A DNA stretch of 10,878 nt, taken from JBDHTS01 sp044220535. Its GTDB lineage: Bacteria; Pseudomonadota; Alphaproteobacteria; Micavibrionales; Micavibrionaceae. Numbering within the stretch: position 1 is the stretch's first letter; each line of letters opens with the position of its first letter. Below, piece by piece: positions 1-7,193 of this stretch. The stretch spans positions 1 through 10,878 of the forward strand of contig JBGAQU010000094.1 in the NCBI GenBank assembly GCA_044220535.1. The letters run 5' to 3'. The notes below the pieces were generated by a model. That model was not told where the DNA came from, made no database searches, and saw only the letters and a list, made by a program, of their open reading frames with translations. The position numbers were made by a program, and so were the translations under genes.

Positions 1-520
1 CGCTGCGCATTTGCAGGTCTTCGTTCAAAGCTTTCATGTGATCGTAATTGAACCGGTATTTCGATTGTTCGGATTTCGATGCCCAGATCAATGTTTCATG
101 CGCATTGGTGAACCGGCGGCCGCGAAAATTCGGCATGGGGTTTGCCTTGCGCCAGATCACATCGTTCAGGATCCAGAACCCGAGATCCTGTAAAATAGTA
201 CCGACTCGGAAAATATTGTGATAGCTGCCGATCACCCAGATCGATCCATCGGGCTTGAGCGTCTCGCGTGCGGCGGACAACCATTCGCGTGTAAACTTGT
301 CGTAGGTCTTTAAACTGTCAAATTTATCCCAGTCATTGTCGACTGCATCGACCAGGCTGTTGTTCGGGCGGTGGAGGTCCCCGTTCAGCTGCAAATTATA
401 GGGCGGGTCGGCAAAAACCATGTCCACGGACTCTTTCGGCATCGCCTTCATATGCCCGACGCAGTCACCGGCAAGAATTTGATTGCGGCTTGTGGATTTC
501 TGGTTTTTTTGACTCGACAT
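1..520 (-). CDS. ccrM: CcrM-type DNA adenine methyltransferase (GANTC), 5' part only
   Basis: The product transfers a methyl group from S-adenosylmethionine to adenine N6 in GANTC. In alphaproteobacteria this is a cell-cycle epigenetic mark acting on replication-linked transcription. I translated the 173 visible codons: an AGDC motif at residues 17-20, catalytic motif IV DPPYNL at 38-43, VIGSYHNIF at 96-104, the ILNDVIWRK segment at 117-125, and NAHETLIWASKS from 139. These match CcrM closely, and the order (DPPY first, SAM-binding FxGxG later) is that of beta-class enzymes. The SAM-binding motif and the C-terminal domain lie beyond the left edge, so completeness cannot be judged. The ATG at 520-518 has an AAGGA ribosome site about 9 nt upstream. 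rnhB follows nearby on the same strand with one divergent orphan gene in between; ccrM and rnhB are frequent neighbours in this class. Family assignment is very sure. Confidence 0.95.
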   Translation of the reverse strand, partial: MSSQKNQKSTSRNQILAGDCVGHMKAMPKESVDMVFADPPYNLQLNGDLHRPNNSLVDAVDNDWDKFDSLKTYDKFTREWLSAARETLKPDGSIWVIGSYHNIFRVGTILQDLGFWILNDVIWRKANPMPNFRGRRFTNAHETLIWASKSEQSKYRFNYDHMKALNEDLQMRS

Positions 521-608
521 TGGTGAATTCCTTTATTGAACCAGAGCGAATCATGATTCATCACGGATTTCGCGTCAAGCTTTTAATTTTGATTCACATA
601 AGGGAGTC
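511..608. promoter_or_regulatory. Cluster of five GANTC methylation sites
   Basis: GANTC pentamers lie at 511-515, 548-552, 555-559, 591-595 and 604-608. The first is in the second to fourth codons of ccrM, two flank the proposed ccrM -10, and the last two lie between the two divergent promoters. One site per about 256 bp is expected at random, so five in 98 bp is a strong local excess. In Caulobacter, methylated GANTC sites in the ccrM leader are known to influence ccrM expression; a similar autoregulatory role here is inference. Confidence 0.75.
550..578 (-). promoter_or_regulatory. Putative ccrM promoter with GANTC sites at the -10
   Basis: Read on the minus strand, TTGACG (578-573) is followed after 17 nt by CATGAT (555-550), a sigma70-like pair that would start transcription near 543, about 23 nt before the ccrM ATG. 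The -10 lies inside the perfect palindrome GAATCATGATTC (548-559), so two GANTC methylation sites overlap it. Promoter position is inferred from consensus only. Confidence 0.5.
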
Positions 609-614
609 AGTAGG

Positions 615-643
615 TTGTGATATTATTTTAATGTGAGTATGAA
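615..643 (+). promoter_or_regulatory. Putative promoter of the divergent orphan gene
   Basis: TTGTGA (615-620) and TATGAA (638-643) are separated by 17 nt, each matching the sigma70 consensus at four of six positions. Transcription would begin near 650 and leave a leader of about 78 nt before the ATG at 728. The GAGTC site at 604-608 lies directly upstream of the -35. The region is AT-rich, so chance matches are likely. Confidence 0.3.
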
Positions 644-727
644 GCATTTTAAAGGCGTATTGACGCATAAAATTTTTTATGTAATTTATGATGTGGTGAC
701 AATAAAATAATTGAAAGGCACATTAGG

Positions 728-1138
728 ATGTTTGGATTCAAAATCTCGGATCTTTTTGGCGGTAATCGTCCACCCAAAAAGACTTTTTCTGAAGAGCAAG
801 CGGAAAGCCATCTAAAAATAGATGCAATGTCAGATGATCGTTTGGTAAAATACATTGCGGATATTTCTCTTTTTGTGAAAAATAAGCCACCTTACGGGTC
901 AGTTCTTATACTTCATCACATGCGTGATGAAGATAATTTCGACTATGCCCTTCAAGTTGTAAAAGGAAAAGTTGAGGCGGATGGTCTTGCGGCACATCAG
1001 CCGTTTGCAAAGATCATCGAAGCTTTGGCGACGGTTGCTCCTTCGCAACAATATAACAGTCAGGTTCTAGCCAAGACTATTTTTGATTTGACGCACAAAA
1101 ATGAATGGGCTGAACTTATGCAGCCTCAGGTGCCGTAA
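728..1138 (+). CDS. Orphan soluble protein of unknown function, 136 aa
   Basis: I do not recognise the family. The product has no signal peptide or membrane segment. It starts MFGFKISDLFGG, is charged in the first 40 residues, and the middle reads as mixed alpha/beta with hydrophobic stretches such as GSVLILHHM near residues 58-66. The ATG follows a purine-rich GAAAGG about 9 nt upstream, supporting translation. The gene is visibly AT-richer than ccrM and rnhB on either side and lies between two genes that are often neighbours, so a lateral origin is plausible. It is divergent from ccrM with a shared GANTC-rich promoter region. Its last 23 bp overlap the 3' end of rnhB on the other strand. 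Coding status is fairly sure from length, start context and composition; function is unknown. Confidence 0.65.
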   Translation: MFGFKISDLFGGNRPPKKTFSEEQAESHLKIDAMSDDRLVKYIADISLFVKNKPPYGSVLILHHMRDEDNFDYALQVVKGKVEADGLAAHQPFAKIIEALATVAPSQQYNSQVLAKTIFDLTHKNEWAELMQPQVP

Positions 1139-1769
1139 AAGCGGTTAGTTCCTTCACAACTCCAAAGCTGCGGCGGTGATGCACGGTCGGTCCGTGTTCC
1201 CGCAATGCCCGGATATGCTCCGGCGTCGGATACCCCACGTTTCGTTCCCAGCCGTAATGTGGGTGGTCGAGGTGCAGCGCCTTCATCATCCGGTCGCGGT
1301 GGACTTTCGCTACGATAGAAGCGGCGGCGATGGAGCGGGAAATGTCGTCCCCGCCGATAATCGCGCGCCCGGGGCAGGGCAGGTCTTTCGGGACAAACTT
1401 ACCGTCCACCAATGCCAGTACAGGCGTAATGCCAAACGCGCTCATCATTGCTTCTTGCGCCCGCTGCATGGCGAGCAGGGAGGCGTGATGGATATTCAGT
1501 TTGTCGATTTCTTCGCGCGATGCCTCCCCGATGCCGTAGCAGGCTTTGTTCGTGATGGATGCGTATAGTTCTTCACGAATCTGGAGGGATACTTTCTTGC
1601 TGTCCCGCACCTGGCTCCAGAAACTCAAACGGGCGGTTTCGAGCGGAATATAAACACAGGCCGCGACCACAGGGCCAGCCAGAGGCGCGCGCCCGACCTC
1701 GTCCAGCCCGCAGACGGGGCCGTTGCAGGCTTGTTCGTTTTTTAAATGCGGGCCCGGTTTTGATGGCAT
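1116..1769 (-). CDS. rnhB: Ribonuclease HII
   Basis: RNase HII is a cytoplasmic, metal-dependent endonuclease that cuts the RNA strand of RNA/DNA hybrids, including single ribonucleotides left in DNA. I place the start at the ATG at 1769-1767, with AGAGG 7 nt upstream; a TTG 24 nt further out (1793) is open but less likely. From that ATG the family motifs follow in order: GLDEVGR at residues 21-27 with the acidic pair D23 and E24, DSKK at 56-59, the aspartate of LVDGKF (D122), GGDD with D141 followed by SIAAASIVAKVHRDR, and near the end HPHYGWERNVGY and HHRRSF. The four-acid active site is complete and the 217-residue length is normal. Its tail overlaps the convergent orphan gene. It reads as a functional gene. 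Confidence 0.95.
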   Translation of the reverse strand: MPSKPGPHLKNEQACNGPVCGLDEVGRAPLAGPVVAACVYIPLETARLSFWSQVRDSKKVSLQIREELYASITNKACYGIGEASREEIDKLNIHHASLLAMQRAQEAMMSAFGITPVLALVDGKFVPKDLPCPGRAIIGGDDISRSIAAASIVAKVHRDRMMKALHLDHPHYGWERNVGYPTPEHIRALREHGPTVHHRRSFGVVKELTAFTAPEAA

Positions 1770-1779
1770 TGGGAAACCT

Positions 1780-1997
1780 CTATTCTTTCTCAAAAAACAT
1801 CGTCAATTGCCCGACTGGCAGGCCGAACTTTCTGACTTTGACGCGGCTGAACATGTGGGTTTCGTCGGTCATGCTTTGGCTTTCATGGTAAACCGTTCAG
1901 CCGCTTGCCTGTAGGCATCTTCAAATACGCCCAGCTTTGAGGTAACCGTTAAAGAAGGTTTCGGTGGATGAAGGGGCAGGGTTTGATCAGGATGGGG
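1780..1997 (-). pseudogene. Remnant coding sequence upstream of rnhB
   Basis: Two short frames are linked by an ATGA overlap. The first is open from 1997 to 1869 (42 residues) without a usable start; it holds KLGVFEDAYRQAAERF and ends MKAKA. The second, 1872-1780, is 30 residues from an ATG and ends GQLTMFFEKE; its TAG overlaps the rnhB ribosome site. The layout could be a translationally coupled mini-operon. The GQLxxF ending and the position before rnhB also recall the C-terminus of PA0069-family radical SAM proteins, often rnhB neighbours in alphaproteobacteria, so this may be the 3' stump of such a gene. That is conjecture. I see no other gene between 1770 and 2122. Confidence 0.3.
1843..1904. 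repeat. 10-bp perfect inverted repeat in the rnhB leader region
   Basis: Positions 1843-1852 (GCGGCTGAAC) and 1895-1904 are exact reverse complements separated by 42 bp. If rnhB is transcribed from upstream, the RNA could fold into a long-range stem with the ATGA junction of the two small frames in the loop. There is no T tract, so a terminator is unlikely. A chance origin is possible. Confidence 0.35.
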
Positions 1998-2040
1998 TTA
2001 GATCAGGTTGCATGCAGTAAGAGCGATAAAGAAAAGAATT

Positions 2041-2112
2041 AAATAAAACGCGAAGACCCGAAGGTCTGAAGTTTTTATTAAAATCTTCCTTCAGATCTTC
2101 GAGTTCGCGTTT
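2041..2112 (-). terminator. Large imperfect inverted repeat, probable pepN terminator
   Basis: Arms 2046-2072 and 2086-2112 are imperfect reverse complements, with a perfect 9-bp outer stem (2046-2054 with 2104-2112). Inside the arm that comes last on the minus strand is a second hairpin, AGACC-TTCG-GGTCT (2067-2054), with a stabilising UUCG loop. Minus-strand transcripts leave it through a T-rich stretch (2048-2033). It begins 10 nt after the final pepN stop at 2123, which suits intrinsic termination of pepN mRNA. Confidence 0.55.
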
Positions 2113-2122
2113 AAAATTAATT

Positions 2123-4780
2123 TTAACCATTCAGCGACTTCCATTTACATCTTCGAAGACATCCCGAGAACAAATCCTTATTCGCTTGCCACGCCTTCCA
2201 ATGCCGCTTTATTTTTTCGCTCAGTTCCGTCTCATACCGTCGCCAGTCTCTCGCGGGGGGTCAGAAGGCGGGCCGCGATCTGCGGGTTGATTTGTTCAGT
2301 TCCGCTTTACCGTATCGCAGAGGAAACGGTAACCACCACCCTTGCGGTCATGGAAGCAGACGGGGTTGTTCATGGCGAAGGCGCCGTAAAGCGACCGCAC
2401 GCGGTTTGGGTTGCGGATCACGAAATCCTTATGCAGTCGCAATTCATGCACATCGTCCAGCGTGGATGGCCGGATGGCCGCCGCCTGCATCGAAAACCAT
2501 TTGTCGATGACCAGCGGATAGGTTTTTGAACCGTTCATAAAAATCGGCGAAGGCCCAGCACGGCGTTCCGGGCCGGTGCTATCGGCCAGAACGGCTAAAG
2601 CGCCAAACTCGGTCGGTCATGTTGGGCGGCGGTATCATATTGCTTTTTCGCCAGGGCAATTGCCGCATCACCACCTTTAAACATCAGTTTCAGAAGCACG
2701 TTTTTCAGAGCTCGTTGTGATCTTGCCGCAAAATCACTGCGGAAGGGGCCGTTGTCAATATTGGCCTGATACAACGCTTTAAGCTGTGCCTGCTGTTTTT
2801 CCGAGAAGGTCTGAAGGATCGATTCCCGCACGGCGTGAATGGCCTGCGGGTAGACTTTAACATTAGCAAAACTGCCCGATCACTTTTGAGTCCGGGCAGG
2901 GTCAAAGCGCGAGCTATCAGGGCTATATCCTCATCATCCCGCACGGCCTGATCCAGCAAGGAAGACAGGCTGTCCAGCAATCCTGCGGGCACGGTAAAGC
3001 TTTGCCCTGTCTCCGCATTGTCCAGCATCGCGTTGATACAGCGCATGGCATAGGCCTGTCCCGCTTCCCAGCGATTGAAGCCGTCCGAGTCATGCACCAT
3101 CAGAAAACGAAAATCGTCATCGGTCAGGTCGGTGGTCAGTTTCACTGGTGCGGAGAAATTGCGCAGGATGGATGGTACAGGACGCGAGGAAACATTTTCA
3201 AACACGAAAGTCTGTTTCGGTTGCGTCAGCTGGAGGATATGAGTCGTGCCCTTGCTGTCACCTGATGGCGGTTTCACGATCATGTCGTCGCCATTCGGTC
3301 CAACCAGCCCAACGGCAACCGGGATAACCATCGGTTCTTTTTTCAGCTGGCCTGGCGTGGGCGGCAAAGTCTGGGTCAATTCGAGCGTGTAGGTACGCTT
3401 GGCGGCATCATACACGCCCTTTGCACTGACTTCGGGCGTCCCGGCCTGTTTGTACCAGTTGAAAAACGAGCCGCTGCGGAGAGGCTGGCCGGAGGCGTCT
3501 TCCATGCATTGCACAAAATCCTCACACGTCACAGCTTGACCATCGAAGCGGTCGAAATACAGATCCGTCGCCTTGCGATAGGTTTCAGGACCGAGCAGCG
3601 TGTGCTGCATGCGGATGACTTCCGCGCCTTTTTCATACACGGTCATCGTGTAGAAATTGTTGATTTCGATATAATTGTCCGGGCGGATCGGATGGGCAAG
3701 CGGCCCCGCATCCTCCGTAAACTGCATGCGGCGGAGATTTTGTACATCGTCAATCCGCGCCACGCTGCGGGAATTCAGGTCGGCTGAGAATTCCTGATCG
3801 CGGAAAACGGTCAGGCCTTCTTTCAATGACAGCTGAAACCAGTCGCGGCAGGTAACACGATTGCCTGTCCAGTTGTGGAAGTATTCATGCGCGATCACGC
3901 TTTCCACGCGCTCAAAATCCAGATCAGTTGCGGTTTCCGGGTGCGCCAGAACCAGCGCCGTGTTGAAGATGTTCAGCGACGTGTTTTCCATCGCGCCCAT
4001 GTTGAAATCGCTGACGGCAACGATATTGAAGCGGTCCAGCTCATATTCCCTTCCATACACATCCTCATCCCATTTCATGGAGTGGATCAGGGATTGCATG
4101 GCGTGCGCGCACTGGCCCTCATCGCCCGCGCGGACGTAAATGCGCAGATCGACCTTCCGGCTGTTTTTGGTAACAAAATGATCTTGGATGTGAACAAGAT
4201 CGCCCGCGACCAGCGCGAACAGGTAACAGGGTTTCGGGAACGGATCATTCCAGACGGTGAAATGCCGCCCGCCATCCAGCTTGCCTTCTTCCACCAGATT
4301 GCCGTTGGACAGAAGGACGGGGCAGGTTTTTACATCTGCCTCAACCCGCGTCGTGAACGTTGCCAGCACGTCGGGACGATCCTGGAAATAGGTGATGGTG
4401 CGGAAACCTTCCGCTTCGCACTGAGTGCAGTAATTTCCGCCGGACATATACAGGCCTTCAAGGCGCGTATTCTTCTCAGGCACAATCTCCGTTTCAATTT
4501 CCAGCGTAAATGCCTCGCCGGGGCAGGGCAGGGTCAAGGTTTTGTCATCATGCGTATAATTAGTCGTGTCCTGCCCGTTCAACCGAACCGCTTTCAGGCT
4601 TATATGCTCCCCGTTCAGGACCAGCGGCTCTGTTCCCTTATGGTTTTTTGCATACTCCACCCGCGAGACCACTGCCGTCCGCCCGTCAAAGATCCGGAAA
4701 GTCAGATCCACATGCCGCGCCAGATAGCGGGGCGGCTGGTAATCTTTTAGGTAGATCGTTTTGGGTGTTTCGGTGCGCAT
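2123..4780 (-). pseudogene. pepN: M1-family aminopeptidase N, decayed at its 3' end
   Basis: PepN is a cytoplasmic zinc aminopeptidase that removes N-terminal residues from peptides. The ATG at 4780-4778 follows GAGAGG with good spacing. From it, about 634 codons are open to near 2880 and hold the substrate site Q120/E122 (QCEAEGF), the exopeptidase motif GAMEN (262-266), zinc ligands H298, H302 and E321 in HEYFHNW and KEGLTVF, and the catalytic Y382 region. Domains I-III and the start of domain IV are therefore intact. The rest is still recognisable but jumps frame about ten times: NVKVYPQAIHAVRESI near 2850, LAVLADSTGPERR near 2580, YPLVIDKWF near 2515, QIAARLLTP near 2260, RDVFEDV near 2150, and the final stop at 2123. 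A full enzyme is about 870 residues. As it stands the product ends after residue ~690 with a garbled tail. Sequencing error is an alternative, though neighbouring essential genes are clean. Confidence 0.88.
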
Positions 4781-4809
4781 TATGCCTCTCTGCATGACAG
4801 AAAAGCACA

Positions 4810-4838
4810 AGTGTAGTTAGTCAATATAGTTTTGTCAT
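4810..4838 (-). promoter_or_regulatory. Putative pepN promoter
   Basis: On the minus strand ATGACA (4838-4833) and TACACT (4815-4810) are 17 nt apart, matching sigma70 consensus at five and four of six positions. The start point would fall near 4803, about 23 nt before the pepN ATG. Consensus-based only. Confidence 0.4.
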
Positions 4839-4858
4839 CCTAACAAACAGCTAAAATT

Positions 4859-5149
4859 TTAAAGCTTCATTAATGGTCCGTTTATGCTCAATGGACTCCA
4901 TTCACGTTTTCGGAAAGTTGCTATACCACCCGCCAGCGAGATAATGCCTAGGAGCGCCTTGTCTGCTGCATGCCAAGGTTGTTCGTCAACCAGTTTCTGA
5001 GCGTCTTGAAAAGACAAGGAAGGCATTCTTCTTTGATAATCCTGCGCATCTTGAGCGACTGTGGCCGCTGCTTGAGCAAAATTAATGGCTGCTCCAAGAA
5101 AGAGCACTCCCATAGCTGTATTGCGTAGCATATTTACACCTGTACTCAT
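4859..5149 (-). CDS. Small two-helix membrane protein with DYQR-PSLS motif (copy A), 96 aa
   Basis: Not a family I recognise. The product has a hydrophobic segment at about residues 12-32 that could be an anchor or an uncleaved signal, a central motif DYQRRMPSLSFQDA at 37-50, a second hydrophobic stretch around 66-78 (LLGIISLAGGIATF), then FRKRE and a short tail. The ATG at 5149 has AAGGAG 8 nt upstream. The protein is clearly paralogous to the one at 8080-8361: DYQR, PSLS, DA, the later LG and the basic RK cluster align in order, and the DNA is also alike around the motif. It is followed 78 bp later by pepN on the same strand and lies divergent to the acyltransferase remnant. The paralogous conserved core argues that it is a real gene. 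Function unknown. Confidence 0.75.
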   Translation of the reverse strand: MSTGVNMLRNTAMGVLFLGAAINFAQAAATVAQDAQDYQRRMPSLSFQDAQKLVDEQPWHAADKALLGIISLAGGIATFRKREWSPLSINGPLMKL

Positions 5150-5182
5150 ACATTATCTCCTTAATGCTTAATTATTATGTAA

Positions 5183-5211
5183 TCTTTAAAGGCAATAATG
5201 TTTACTGTCAA
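5183..5211 (-). promoter_or_regulatory. Putative promoter of small membrane protein A
   Basis: A perfect -35 hexamer TTGACA (5211-5206 on the minus strand) is followed after 17 nt by TAAAGA (5188-5183), a weak -10. Transcription would start near 5176, about 27 nt before the ATG at 5149, with AAGGAG in the leader. The intergenic stretch 5150-5256 is strongly AT-rich. Confidence 0.45.
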
Positions 5212-5256
5212 GAAATTTATTGTTATGAAATAATTGATATATTTCGAGTTATTGCC

Positions 5257-6522
5257 ATGAAACCCCTCCGCTCCTATGAACCCGAAGTCGATGGCCTGCG
5301 CGCACTCGCCGTTTTATGCGTCGTGCTGTATCACGCGGGCGTCGCCAGATTTAACGGCGGGTTTGTCGGCGTCGACGTATTTTTTGTGATTTCAGGGTAT
5401 CTGATCACGCGGAACATCCTGTCTGACTGCGCGGCGGGGACTTTCAGTTTCAGGGATTTTTACATGCACCGGGTGCGGCGCATTTTGCCCGCCATGTATT
5501 TTACCATGGCGCTGTCGGCGATTGCCGCGCCAGTCGTTCTGTCAGCTGGAGACCTGAAACAGTTTTGGGAATCCGCTGGATATTCCATCTTTGCTCTGCC
5601 GAATATCTTTTTCTGGATGCAGGCGGGGTATTGGGACACGGCGCGGGATTTCAAGCCGCTTCTGCATTTCTGGTCTCTGGGGGTGGAGGAGCAATTTTAC
5701 CTGTTCTGGCCGGCGTTGTTATGGCTGACCTTCAAATTCTGTTATCCCCGCGAAGGCGGGGATCCAGAGGGCCGGGTGGGGTGCTTGCGGCCCTGGATTC
5801 CCGCCTTCGCGGGGATGACAATTATTTTAAGCGGCCTGTCTTTAGCAGCGGCTCAATATATTCTGAAAGTGGATACGACCGCGGTTTTTTACCTGACGCC
5901 CTATCGCATCTTTGAATTCGGGTTTTGGGGCGTTTCTGGTTTATTTTGTTGCTGCCTTTTCTGCATCGTGTGCCGTTATGGATGAAGGAAGGGATGATTG
6001 TTATCGGCTTGGTCGGCATCATTCTCACTTGTTTTGAAATGCCTGTGGGAATATGCAACATACCACCGTTCATGACATTTGCCCCCTGTCTCGGGGCGGC
6101 ACTGATTATCGGGGGCAGGCAGGCGCGGTTCAGCGGATTTTTGTTCCGCAATCCTTATTGCGGTTATCGGTCTGATCTCCCTATTCCCACCATCAAATTC
6201 ACTGGCCAATCTTTGTCTTTTATAAATATTCGCGGATGGCTGAATTCAGCCTGTTTGAATAACGCGATGCATTTCGATATGGTCGTTCTATTCTGCCACC
6301 CTCTGGCTAATGTATAAATACGTTGAGCAGCCGTTTCGGAAGCCGCAACCGGCCGTATTATGCCAGAGGCTGCAAAATTCCAGCTGCGTGTCTGGTTTAT
6401 GCATGACAGTATCCGCCGCCTATGCCTGGAGCCATCAGGCGGGGCAGGGGGCTTCCGCTGAGTTCACGTATACTCAAAAAGCCATAGAGGCAGCGGAAGA
6501 AGACCGCCATGCTTTCCTGTGA
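5257..6522 (+). pseudogene. Acyltransferase-3 (OafA-like) membrane domain, broken
   Basis: Proteins of this family move acyl groups such as acetyl across the inner membrane onto surface polysaccharide. The start at 5257 gives MKPLRSYEPEVDGLRALAVL with the family R-x10-H motif (R15, H26), then GGFVGVDVFFVISGYLI at 34-50 and FWSLGVEEQFYLFWP. The first frame holds to about 5935 but contains an in-frame REP-like element at 5742-5819. The gene then shifts frame near 5930 (LGAALIIGGRQARFSG follows), near 6165 (IHWPIFVFYKYSRMAEF), meets TAA at 6260, and shifts again near 6295 (LWLMYKYVEQPFRKP). It ends in TGA at 6520-6522, directly at the SGNH frame. With the downstream SGNH domain it was once one AT3-SGNH fusion, a known architecture. 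No strong ribosome site is seen before 5257. The membrane enzyme cannot be made from this sequence. Confidence 0.88.
5742..5819. repeat. REP-like palindromic element inserted in the acyltransferase frame
   Basis: Two arms of about 28-30 nt (roughly 5742-5773 and 5789-5819) are reverse complements with few mismatches around a G-rich loop. Each arm carries CCCCGCGAAGGCGGG, itself a small hairpin. The element sits between membrane segments and is read through without a stop, adding residues such as PREGGDP and PWIPAFAGMT that have no place in the family. A related element lies at 9398-9494. Confidence 0.9.
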
Positions 6523-7190
6523 TAAACCTGATCGAAAAAGGGAGAATGCCAGCGCCGATGTCTGCAAAAAAATACATGGTGATCGGCGACAGTTATGGGG
6601 AAGACGTGACCATCGGCCTGTTCGACGCCTGGCGGGATTACGAATTCTGGCTGGCAACGGATGGCGGCTGCACGCCCATGCTTAATTTTCAGTATAAGGA
6701 TGATGCCACGCGCAAACGCTGTAATGACCGGTTCAACCATGTTTATGACGGCACGTTCCCTTTAAAGGATTATGACGGCGTGATCCTGTCCATGCACTGG
6801 AATGAAGAGAGCATCGTCCTGCTGCGCCAGACGGTCGTGTTCTTGCAATCGCACGGGGCAAAGCGCGTCATTGTTGTAGGACCGCGCGTAACCATGAATG
6901 CATCAGCGGCGCAGATCGTATCCCATAGCGATACGCCGCAAAGCTTTAATGCCATGTCGCAACAGCATCTGGATATAACTCATGCTAAAAAACTACAATC
7001 GAAGTTATTAAAGGAAATCGATGAGTTAAGTGCGGACTATATCGATCTGATAAAAGCGCAGTGTTCCGGAAGCCTGTGTCCGAATATTATTCCCGGCACC
7101 GTTCAGCCAATCATATGGGATTCCGGCCACTGGACGCTTGAGGGCGCACGATATATTGCCAAAGGTATAAAAGGGCAGGTCGGGTTATAA
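6519..7190 (+). CDS. SGNH-hydrolase domain, detached from the broken acyltransferase
   Basis: This 223-residue frame is the periplasmic SGNH domain of an AT3-SGNH acyltransferase. Visible are block I MVIGDSYGED (nucleophile S25), the glycine block GGCTP, VIVVGPR in the middle, paired cysteines in AQCSGSLCP, and block V IWDSGHWTLEGA with D201 and H204. The Ser-Asp-His set is complete. The frame begins with a GTG that overlaps the TGA of the preceding frame as GTGA, so coupled re-initiation is possible; ATGs at 6546 and 6558 are alternatives, none with an ideal ribosome site. A detached product would lack a membrane anchor or signal peptide and probably could not reach its usual compartment. 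It ends 3 bp before a convergent orphan gene. A decayed second copy of its 3' half lies at 7834-8057. It may be a pseudogene segment that has not yet been hit. Confidence 0.75.
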   Translation: MINLIEKGRMPAPMSAKKYMVIGDSYGEDVTIGLFDAWRDYEFWLATDGGCTPMLNFQYKDDATRKRCNDRFNHVYDGTFPLKDYDGVILSMHWNEESIVLLRQTVVFLQSHGAKRVIVVGPRVTMNASAAQIVSHSDTPQSFNAMSQQHLDITHAKKLQSKLLKEIDELSADYIDLIKAQCSGSLCPNIIPGTVQPIIWDSGHWTLEGARYIAKGIKGQVGL

Positions 7191-7193
7191 GTT

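Noticed and set aside
580..660. CtrA binding site (TTAA-N7-TTAA) upstream of ccrM
   Set aside because: TTAA occurs at 583, 628 and 649, but none of these pairs has 7-nt spacing. In AT-rich sequence single TTAA words mean little.
3875..4750. 291-codon open frame on the plus strand
   Set aside because: It is antisense to the intact catalytic part of pepN and resembles no protein I know.
5565..5915. Plus-strand frame with SPRRRGSRGPG and SRLRGDDN
   Set aside because: This is the REP-like palindrome read in another frame within the acyltransferase; such peptides are repeat translations, not proteins.
2123..7190. All frameshifts being sequencing or assembly errors
   Set aside because: Not fully excluded, but nearby rnhB, obgE, rpmA and rplU are clean, and the damage includes a repeat insertion, multi-base deletions and a partial duplicate, which point to real decay.
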